From Streptomyces hoynatensis (GTDB taxonomy: Bacteria; Actinomycetota; Actinomycetes; Streptomycetales; Streptomycetaceae), in contig NZ_RBAL01000020.1 of assembly GCF_003626535.1 (NCBI RefSeq), forward strand, positions 53,785 to 117,784: 64,000 nucleotides of DNA, written 5' to 3'. Of the stretch, positions 58,163-64,000 are shown in pieces. Below the pieces are notes generated by a model. The model saw only the letters and a program-made list of their open reading frames with translations. It was not told the origin of the DNA and did no database searches. The position numbers and the translations under genes are program-made. The stretch's first letter is position 1, and every line of letters begins with the position of its first letter.

Positions 58163-58819
58163 ATGACCACCCGCATCCTCGTCGTGGACAACTACGACAG
58201 CTTCGTCTACAACCTCGTGCAGTACCTGGGTCAACTCGGCGCCGAGTGCGAGGTCCTGCGCAACGACGCGGTCAGCACCGGCCGCGTCGCCGAGGGCGGC
58301 TTCGACGGCGTGCTGCTCTCCCCGGGCCCCGGCACCCCGGAACAGGCCGGGGTCTGCATCGACATGGTGCGCCACTGCGCCGCCTCCCACACCCCCGTCC
58401 TCGGCGTCTGCCTGGGCATGCAGGCCATGGCCGTCGCCTACGGCGGCGTCGTCGGCCGCGCCCCCGAGCTGCTGCACGGCAAGACCTCCGACATCGGCCA
58501 CAGCGGCGCCGGGGTCTTCGACGGCCTGCCGAGCCCCCTGACGGTCACCCGCTACCACTCGCTCGCCGTCGAGGTGGCGACGGTCCCGCCCGAGCTTGAG
58601 GTCACCGCGACCACCGCATCCGGCGTCGTCATGGGCCTGCGCCACCGCGATCTGCCGGTCGAGGGCGTGCAGTTCCACCCCGAGTCCGTGCTCACCACGG
58701 GCGGCCACCGGATGCTCGCCAACTGGCTTGTGGCCTGCGGCGATCCGGGGGCGGTCGAGCGCGCGCACGGACTCGCCCCGGTCGTGGGACGCGTGGGCCG
58801 GCAGGAGCCGGCGGCGTGA
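58163..58819 (+). CDS. Glutamine amidotransferase, anthranilate/aminodeoxychorismate synthase component II
   Basis: 218 aa. VVDNYDSFVYNLVQYL, LLSPGPGTPEQAG, the nucleophile Cys83 in GVCLGMQA, and the His172/Glu174 dyad in FHPES define a TrpG/PabA-type class I amidotransferase. It supplies ammonia from glutamine to a chorismate-using partner for tryptophan or folate synthesis. No component I gene is nearby; PabA (folate) or a shared subunit is equally possible. The following sortase start overlaps its stop (GTGA). Confidence 0.92.
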   Translation: MTTRILVVDNYDSFVYNLVQYLGQLGAECEVLRNDAVSTGRVAEGGFDGVLLSPGPGTPEQAGVCIDMVRHCAASHTPVLGVCLGMQAMAVAYGGVVGRAPELLHGKTSDIGHSGAGVFDGLPSPLTVTRYHSLAVEVATVPPELEVTATTASGVVMGLRHRDLPVEGVQFHPESVLTTGGHRMLANWLVACGDPGAVERAHGLAPVVGRVGRQEPAA

Positions 58820-60387
58820 CCGACCAGCGCCCGGGAGGCTCCGGGGAGTGGGGGTCGGAGGGCGACCCCTACGCCCCGCCGGGCGCCTACGACGCGGCGG
58901 CCCTCGGCGCCCTGCACGACCCCCTGACGGACCCCCTGCCCGCCCCCGACCCGCTGGGCGGCCCGCTGAGCGGCCCCTTCCCCGACCCGCTGGGCGACCC
59001 CCTGAGCGACCCGCTGACCGATCCCCGCGCCGATCCCTTCCCCGGGGGCGCGTACGGGGCCCCGGGCCCGTCCGGGGCCTTCCCGGCACAGCCCCAGGCG
59101 CCCTACGGCGGACCGTACCAGGGCAACGAGGGCGCGCCCGGGGGCGAGTACCCCTACGTCTCTGCCCAACCGCCCTACGACGCCTACGAGATGCCGGGGC
59201 AGCCGGCGCAGGCGGGTGGCGTGGGCGTCAACGACCCGGAGACGGTCGGCCTGCGCCGCCCCGAGGACCTCACCCGCGCCTCGCTCGCCGGGCAGGAGGC
59301 CCCGCCCACCGGCGGCAGGGCGGCCCGCCGCCGCGCCGCCCGGGCGGCCCTCGAAGCGGAGGGAAACGCCGCGGGAGAGGCGTCCCCGGCGCTCCCCGAG
59401 GACCGGGAGGGCCCGGACGGTGCCGCGGGCCCACAGGGCAGCCAGGAGCCGTCTGCCGCGCCCTCGCCCGGCGGCCGCGCGGCGCGGCGCAGGGCCGCGC
59501 AGGCGGGCCAGGCGGCCGCCGCCGAGCCGGCCGCGCCCGGCGGCAGGGCCGCCCGCAGGAAGGCGGCACAGGCGGGCCGCGGCGGCCAGGCAGGCCAGGC
59601 GGCGGCCGCGGCGGCGCTCGCCGAGGCGGAGGAGTCCGGGGGCAGGGCCGCGCGCCGCCGTGCCGCGAAGGCCGCGGCCAAGGCGGCCAAGCAGACCGGC
59701 ACCGCGATCAGCAACGTCATAGGCGAGCTCTTCATCACCACGGGCGTGCTGCTGCTGCTCTTCGTCGTGTACCAGCTGTGGTGGACCAACGTCGAGGCCA
59801 AGGCGCACGCCAACAACGAGGCCAACCACCTGCAGGAGCAGTGGGACCAGCAGGGCTCAGCCGCCGGCTCCGACGAGAACCGCGACCCGGGCGAGTTCGC
59901 CCCGGGCGAGGGCTTCGCCATCCTCTACCTGCCCACCCTGGACGTGCGGGTTCCGATCGCCGAGACCACCGACAAGTCGAGCATCCTCGACAATGGCATG
60001 GTGGGCCACTACACGGAGGCGGACGGGCTGCCCACCGCCATGCCCTGGGACGAGGAGGGCAACTTCGGCCTCGCCGGGCACCGCAACACCCATGGCGAGC
60101 CGTTCCGTTACATCAACCGGCTGGAGCCGGGCGATCCGATCGTGGTGGAGACGGAGAACGCCTTCTACACCTACGAGGTGAGGAACACGCTGGACTCGAC
60201 CCCGCCCTCCAACGTCGACGTGCTCGACCCGGTCCCCCCGGACAGCGGGTTCACCGAGCCCGGCCGCTACATCACCCTCACCACCTGCACGCCGGAGTTC
60301 ACCTCCACGTACCGCCTGATCGTCTGGGGCGAGATGACCGAGGAGCGTCCGCGGAGCGAAGGGAAGCCGGATGCCCTCGTCAACTGA
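58816..60387 (+). CDS. Class E sortase with long N-terminal extension
   Basis: 523 aa. The cytoplasmic N-terminal part (about 1-300) has DPLTDPL/DPLSDPL repeats, then GGRAARRRAA repeats (five copies). One membrane helix near 310-328 (ITTGVLLLLFVVYQLWW), then an extracellular sortase domain with His422 (LAGHRNTHG), Cys491 (LTTCTPEF) and Arg500 (TYRLIVWG) as the catalytic triad. Class E sortases in Streptomyces attach LAXTG proteins such as the long chaplins to peptidoglycan and are needed for aerial hyphae. Coupled to the trpG-like gene and overlapping the next sortase. Confidence 0.93.
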   Translation: MTDQRPGGSGEWGSEGDPYAPPGAYDAAALGALHDPLTDPLPAPDPLGGPLSGPFPDPLGDPLSDPLTDPRADPFPGGAYGAPGPSGAFPAQPQAPYGGPYQGNEGAPGGEYPYVSAQPPYDAYEMPGQPAQAGGVGVNDPETVGLRRPEDLTRASLAGQEAPPTGGRAARRRAARAALEAEGNAAGEASPALPEDREGPDGAAGPQGSQEPSAAPSPGGRAARRRAAQAGQAAAAEPAAPGGRAARRKAAQAGRGGQAGQAAAAAALAEAEESGGRAARRRAAKAAAKAAKQTGTAISNVIGELFITTGVLLLLFVVYQLWWTNVEAKAHANNEANHLQEQWDQQGSAAGSDENRDPGEFAPGEGFAILYLPTLDVRVPIAETTDKSSILDNGMVGHYTEADGLPTAMPWDEEGNFGLAGHRNTHGEPFRYINRLEPGDPIVVETENAFYTYEVRNTLDSTPPSNVDVLDPVPPDSGFTEPGRYITLTTCTPEFTSTYRLIVWGEMTEERPRSEGKPDALVN

Positions 60388-61540
60388 CGCCGCCGAGGAC
60401 CCGGGCGCCCACGGGACGGCGGAGCCCGGGCCCGCCCCCACCGCCGGGGCCGCGCGCCCGGCGGACCTCCCGCGGCAGGCCGACTCCCCTTCCGCCGGGG
60501 CGGGTTCGGGCGAGGCGGGCTCGGAGGAGACCGGCGCCGGCTCCCCCGCCGAGGCCGCCGAGGCGCCGGACGGCGAAGCGGCGGAGCGCGAACCCGCGAA
60601 GGACGCCGAGCCGGACGCCGACTCCGACGCCGGGGCCGACGCCGACGCCGGTTCCGGGGCCGACTCCGACTCCGACTCCGGGGCCGACGCCGACGCCGAT
60701 TCCGGGGCCGACGCCGACGCCGGTTCCGGGGCCGAGGCCGATTCGGGAGCCGAGCCCGGGCCGGAGCACGAGGAGGAACCCGGCAAGGAGCCGGCCGGGC
60801 CCGCGCGCAAGGGCGGCGCCCCGAGTCGCCGGCTCAGCCGACTCGCCACCGCCTTCAGCGTGTTCGGCGAACTGCTCATCACCGCGGGCATCGTCCTCGG
60901 CCTGTTCGTCGTCTACTCCCTGTGGTGGACCAACGTGGTGGCCAATCGCGAGACGGCCCGCGACAGCGACGCGGTCCGGGAGAGCTGGGCCGCCCCGGAA
61001 AACGCGGACGACGGCGACGACGCCACCGTCCCGCCCGCGTTCGACCCCGAGGACGGGATCGGCTTCCTGCACGTCCCCGCGATGAGCGACGACGACATCC
61101 TCGTCAAGGAGGGGATTGACCTCGACGTCCTCAACACCGGCGCCGCCGGCTACTACGACAAGCCCGTGGAGTCGGCGATGCCCTGGGACGAGGAGGGCAA
61201 TTTCTCGCTCGCGGCCCACCGGGACGGCCACGGCGCCAAGTTCCACGACATCGACGACATCGAGGAGGGAGATCCGATCGTCTTCGAGACCAGGAACACC
61301 TGGTACATCTACCGGGCCTTCGCGATTCTCCCGGAGACCTCGAAGTACGACACCAGCGTGCTCGATCCCATCCCCGAGGAGTCGGGCGCCACCGAGGCCG
61401 GACGCTACATCACGCTCACCACCTGCACGCCCGTCTTCACCTCCCGGCACCGCTACGTGGTCTGGGGCGAGTTGGAGCGCACCGAGCCGGTGGACGAGCA
61501 ACGCACCCCACCGCGCGAGCTGCGGGAAGCCGGGCACTGA
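60371..61540 (+). CDS. Class E sortase, second tandem copy
   Basis: 389 aa. The ATG lies inside the previous gene (17-nt overlap). The N-terminal part is acidic, with a DNA-level repeat at about 60620-60745 encoding SGADADA/DSDSG units. Membrane helix near 160-180 (LLITAGIVLGLFVVYSLWW). Sortase triad: His283 (LAAHRDGHG), Cys352 (LTTCTPVF), Arg361 (RHRYVVWG). The catalytic domain is close to that of the first sortase, but the tail before it is acidic rather than basic, so the two may be placed or regulated differently. Confidence 0.93.
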   Translation: MPSSTDAAEDPGAHGTAEPGPAPTAGAARPADLPRQADSPSAGAGSGEAGSEETGAGSPAEAAEAPDGEAAEREPAKDAEPDADSDAGADADAGSGADSDSDSGADADADSGADADAGSGAEADSGAEPGPEHEEEPGKEPAGPARKGGAPSRRLSRLATAFSVFGELLITAGIVLGLFVVYSLWWTNVVANRETARDSDAVRESWAAPENADDGDDATVPPAFDPEDGIGFLHVPAMSDDDILVKEGIDLDVLNTGAAGYYDKPVESAMPWDEEGNFSLAAHRDGHGAKFHDIDDIEEGDPIVFETRNTWYIYRAFAILPETSKYDTSVLDPIPEESGATEAGRYITLTTCTPVFTSRHRYVVWGELERTEPVDEQRTPPRELREAGH

Positions 61541-61630
61541 CCGGCCCGGCCGGAGAACGCCACTTCCGGCCAGATATTCGGCCAGAAATGTGGTGGGTGA
61601 GCCCCCGGCGCGCGGCCGGGGGACTGCGGG

Positions 61631-61656
61631 AAGAAGCCCCGAGTGACCTCGGGGTT
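61631..61656 (-). terminator. Terminator of tRNA-Ala
   Basis: On the minus strand AACCCCGAG and CTCGGGGCTT pair around a GTCA loop and are followed by CTTCC. It lies 7 nt past the 3' end of tRNA-Ala. Confidence 0.8.
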
Positions 61657-61663
61657 ATCGCTG

Positions 61664-61736
61664 TGGAGCCTAGGAGAGTCGAACTCCTGACATCCGCCAT
61701 GCAAAGACGGCGCTCTACCAACTGAGCTAAGGCCCC
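61664..61736 (-). tRNA. tRNA-Ala (anticodon TGC)
   Basis: 73 nt, CCA not encoded. The acceptor GGGGCCT pairs with AGGCTCC (one G-T). The D-arm is TAGCTCAGTTGGTAGAGC, the anticodon arm CCGTC-TTTGCAT-GGCGG with TGC in the loop, and the T-arm AGGAG-TTCGACT-CTCCT. It decodes GCA and, by wobble, other alanine codons. Confidence 0.97.
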
Positions 61737-61832
61737 GTGGGCGTCCCGGCGTACCGCGACGGCCGCTTCCAAGGTTACCCAATACTCCCCCTGGATTCAG
61801 ACCGGGTATCGCCCCGGGCGCTGCTCCCTCCG

Positions 61833-61838
61833 TAGGAT
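61833..61838 (+). promoter_or_regulatory. -10 box of the HTH regulator gene
   Basis: TAGGAT is the consensus -10 of the principal streptomycete sigma factor and lies about 52 nt before the start codon, giving a leader of about 45 nt with a ribosome site. No convincing -35 is seen. Confidence 0.5.
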
Positions 61839-61890
61839 GACGCGCAACTTCGCTCAGGTGAAGCGACAAGGGGAGAACAGGGGAGAGGAC

Positions 61891-62451
61891 ATGGACGCAG
61901 CCCAACAGGAGTCCACGGAAAAGGCCAGAGAACAGCAGACGACCTGGTACGGGGAGCCGCTCGGAGCCCTCTTCAGGCGGCTCATCGCCGACCTGGGGCT
62001 GAATCAGGCACGGCTGGCGGTCGTTCTCGGCCTTTCGGCGCCCATGCTGTCGCAGCTGATGAGCGGCCAGCGCGCGAAGATCGGCAATCCGGCCGTGGTG
62101 CAGCGCGTGCGTGCCCTCCAGGACCTGGCGGCCGAGGTGCGTGCCGGACGGATCAGCGCGGCCGAGGCCACCGCCTCCATGGAGGAGATCCGCCGCACCG
62201 CGGGCGGGAACGTGCTGAGCCCGAACTCCACGGCCACCAGGTCGAGTTCCATCGGCGTTCCGGCCAACCCCACCAAGCGGGTGGTGCGGGAGATCCAGGC
62301 GCTGCTGCGTTCCGTCTCGGACGCGACGGAGATCCAGAGCGCCGCCCGCCTGCTGGCCGACAGCCACCCGGAGCTGGCGGAGCTGCTGCGGGTCTACGGG
62401 GTCGCCCGCACCCGGGAGGCCGTCGAGCACTACGAGCGGCACCAGGGCTGA
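61891..62451 (+). CDS. Helix-turn-helix DNA-binding protein
   Basis: 186 aa. An XRE-like HTH lies at about residues 28-72 (LFRRLIADLGLNQARLAVVLGLSAPMLSQLMSGQRAKIGNP). A C-terminal helical part has VREIQALLRSVSDATEIQSAARLLADSHPELAELLR. The ATG was chosen because GGGAGAGG lies 5 nt upstream; an earlier ATG (18 codons) overlaps the leader. A DNA-binding protein of this type next to the sortase/tRNA-Ala locus is conserved in Streptomyces; its targets are unknown. Confidence 0.88.
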   Translation: MDAAQQESTEKAREQQTTWYGEPLGALFRRLIADLGLNQARLAVVLGLSAPMLSQLMSGQRAKIGNPAVVQRVRALQDLAAEVRAGRISAAEATASMEEIRRTAGGNVLSPNSTATRSSSIGVPANPTKRVVREIQALLRSVSDATEIQSAARLLADSHPELAELLRVYGVARTREAVEHYERHQG

Positions 62452-62700
62452 TTTTCGGACATCCTTCGCCGGTCGAGCCGGGCCCTCGGGGCCCCACCGT
62501 CCGGCGAGCGCGGGCGCGGCACCGTACGCTCCCGCCCACCCGCACCGGCCGCGGCCGGGAGGTGCCGCAGGGGGCGGCGACGGAGCAGGCGAGCATCGGG
62601 GACCACGGGGGAGGAGGTCTCCGCCGATCGCCACCGCGCCCGCCCGCGTGAGCGGCCGCGCGACCGGCCCGGCCGCGCGGTGCGCGTTCGCAATCGCACA
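62452..62700. other. Gene-free interval between convergent genes
   Basis: Only GC-rich sequence without coding character is seen between the HTH gene and the downstream end of the DLW-39 gene. The 320-bp gap ends with the hairpin at 62701-62744. Confidence 0.4.
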
Positions 62701-62744
62701 GCCCGCGGGCCCCTGTCCGCGTGAGGCGGCAGGGGCCCGCGGGC
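62701..62744 (-). terminator. Perfect 15-bp hairpin after the DLW-39 gene
   Basis: GCCCGCGGGCCCCTG (62701-62715) and CAGGGGCCCGCGGGC (62730-62744) are exact reverse complements with a 14-nt loop, 27 nt past the stop of the leftward micro-protein gene. There is no T-tract. Confidence 0.7.
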
Positions 62745-62771
62745 GCGTTGCGCGTGCTTCGGTTCGTGGGG

Positions 62772-62909
62772 TCAGGCACCCGTGGAGCCGGACGGCACGG
62801 AGTCGGTCGCCTCCGTCCACAGGTCCTGCTCGGCCCTGTCCGCCTGGATCTGGCGGTACACAAGGAGGCCACCGATGGCGGCCAGTGCGACCAGGAGGAG
62901 CTTCTTCAC
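62772..62909 (-). CDS. DLW-39 family micro-protein
   Basis: 45 aa. VKKLLLVALAAIGGLLVYRQ forms an N-terminal membrane helix, then IQADRAEQDLWTEATDSV carries the DLW tripeptide that names the actinobacterial family, and the tail is PSGSTGA. The GTG start has AAGGACGAGG upstream. Small conserved membrane proteins of this type lie near the gyrA/origin region in many actinobacteria; the function is unknown. Confidence 0.88.
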   Translation of the reverse strand: MKKLLLVALAAIGGLLVYRQIQADRAEQDLWTEATDSVPSGSTGA

Positions 62910-63738
62910 CGCGCTACCTCGTCCTTCTTGAAACGTGATCGGACCATCTGGCGCCCGATGATACCCAACTGTGTTCTTGGCCCAAGGGCTCGGCCCGGCC
63001 GAGGATACTCCCGGAACCCGCCCAGGACACCCCGCGGTACCCACCGGATCCGAACCCGCGACCTCTCGCCCCTCAGGCGGCTCACCAGGGGTTTTTCGCC
63101 CTCCGTGCGCACTCGTTTCCCCTCTGGCAGCGCTCGGGGGCGCGCGGGGCGCGCCGACCGCCCCCGCCCTGCCGCTCCCCGGTGGGCGGCCGGGGGCCCC
63201 GCCGCCTCCCGCGCCGGGTCTCCGGCGCCCAGAGTCTAGAGAAGTGACCACTCCGCCCCGCCGGCCGCCGGGACCTGCGGCCCACCCGCCCATGGCACCC
63301 CGCGGCCACACGGCGCGGGAAACCCGGCCGCCAGGAGCGGGCGCCGCCTCCCCCGGGCCACGGGCCCACCCGGGAGTCCCCGCCGGGCAAACGCAAAGCC
63401 CCGCAAAGCGCCGCCCCGGGCAGCCCCCGCCTCACGCCTCCCGGCCCCGCGCCCGCCGGTCCTGCACCGCGCGCCCCGCAGCCCGGCGGCTCCACGCGCC
63501 CGGCTCAGTCCTCCCTACCTTGTTGATCGGGATGAGCGAGCCATTCGTAGGGTTGGCTCACCCAGGGGGCCCGGGTGTGGCTTTCAGTCCTCTGCCGTCC
63601 GTGGCTGCGCAGGATTTGCCGCCCGGCCCCCACGACGACTCGGCTGCTCATTGGGAATTGCGGCACTGATCGCTCGGTAGGGACTCGACAGCGAGGTCGT
63701 CCGTGGTACCTGTACGAACACGACCTGTGGAGAGGCGA
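62910..63738. other. 829-bp gene-free region left of the IS110-type transposase
   Basis: No credible gene. About 63040-63090, read on the minus strand, looks like a decayed tRNA 3' half: GAGGTCGCGGGTTCGGATCC resembles a T-arm, and an arm CGCC-TGAGG-GGCG lies where the anticodon arm should be, but stems and loop sizes are wrong. From roughly 63510 the sequence is less GC-rich and probably belongs to the untranslated left end of the insertion sequence; an exact element boundary cannot be fixed without the right end. Confidence 0.4.
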
Positions 63739-64000
63739 GTGACAGCGATCTGGGCCGGCATCGACGCCGGAAAGACCCACCACCACTGCGTGGTGATCGA
63801 CGACACCGGCAAGCGGCTGCTGTCCCGGCGGGTGGCCAACGAAGAGACCGAGCTGCTCCAGCTCCTGGGCGACGTCCTGGACCTGGGCGAGGTGACGGCC
63901 TGGGGCATCGACCTGGCCGACGGCGGGGCCGGCCTCGTGATCGCGGTCCTGCTCAACCACGGCCAGCACCTGCTCTACATCCCCGGCCGGGCCGTCAACC
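63739..64000 (+). mobile_element. IS110-family transposase, N-terminal part (cut by window edge)
   Basis: A GTG start with GGAGAGG upstream; 87 codons are visible. VTAIWAGIDAGKTHHHCVVIDDTGKRLLSRRV is the RuvC-like DEDD N-terminal domain of IS110/IS116 transposases (first catalytic Asp in GIDAGK), followed by AWGIDLADGGAGLVIAVLL and LYIPGRAVN. These enzymes move elements with few or no inverted repeats, guided in IS110 members by a bridge RNA encoded in the element's non-coding end. Such an RNA could lie in the untranslated sequence just left of this gene. The rest of the gene is outside the window. Confidence 0.9.

Noticed and set aside
63040..63090. A functional tRNA gene on the minus strand
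   Set aside because: The T-arm stem does not pair, the anticodon loop is only five nt, and there is no acceptor stem; kept only as a possible relic.

Overview
This is a GC-rich (clearly above 70% G+C) actinobacterial chromosome segment. The gene content is that of Streptomyces or a close relative: a PASTA kinase/phosphatase/PBP/SEDS/FHA cell-wall cluster, CrgA, tandem class E sortases, a Dyp-type peroxidase beside Sco and PCuAC copper proteins, a fused CydCD, many GTG starts, and many genes with a TANNNT -10 box only 6-9 nt before the start codon (leaderless transcription). Many genes match those I remember from around the S. coelicolor origin.

Layout. 1-1.6 kb: end of a membrane polysaccharide synthase (GT2), a 39-residue membrane peptide and a secreted NodB-type deacetylase. 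1.7-9 kb: an RsbW-like ATPase, then an extracytoplasmic copper cluster (YcnI-like, Sco, ECuC, CopC-CopD fusion, DtpA). 9-16.5 kb: pheA, serS, a HAD phosphatase, a gene remnant, an ECF sigma factor with its membrane partner and a class V aminotransferase, interrupted by two clusters of DnaA boxes. 16.5-27.8 kb: a four-gene ABC-2 exporter operon, an LLM-class oxidoreductase, a second HAD phosphatase, a membrane protein with an unusual Phe/Pro pentapeptide repeat, a metallophosphoesterase, a LacI regulator and a HisC-type aminotransferase. 27.9-36.8 kb: cydA-cydB-cydCD behind a clear Rex operator, then a GAF-GAF histidine kinase without a response regulator, and an SDR oxidoreductase.

36.9-45.4 kb holds seven translationally coupled minus-strand genes for a Wzx/Wzy-type surface polysaccharide: initiating polyprenyl-phosphate sugar transferase, two GT4 enzymes, a flippase, an O-antigen-ligase-like polymerase, a polysaccharide deacetylase and a Wzz-like protein. 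It abuts tRNA-Leu(CAG) and looks accessory.

46-62.5 kb is the conserved growth and division block: fhaA-fhaB-pstP-rodA/ftsW-pbpA-pknB, a DUF5324-like protein, cyclophilin, rhomboid protease, a third DnaA-box cluster, crgA, a DUF881 protein, a 51-aa membrane protein, a trpG/pabA-type amidotransferase, two class E sortases, tRNA-Ala(TGC) and an HTH regulator. The right end has a DLW-39 micro-protein, a long non-coding stretch with a possible tRNA relic, and the start of an IS110-family transposase cut by the window edge.

Points most worth following: three DnaA-box clusters outside any visible origin; the surface-polysaccharide island, sitting where two blocks meet that I recall on opposite sides of oriC in S. 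coelicolor; and the membrane-anchored P-[DEHR]-F-[ST]-x repeat protein. Family names and synteny come from memory and sequence inspection; no database search was run.
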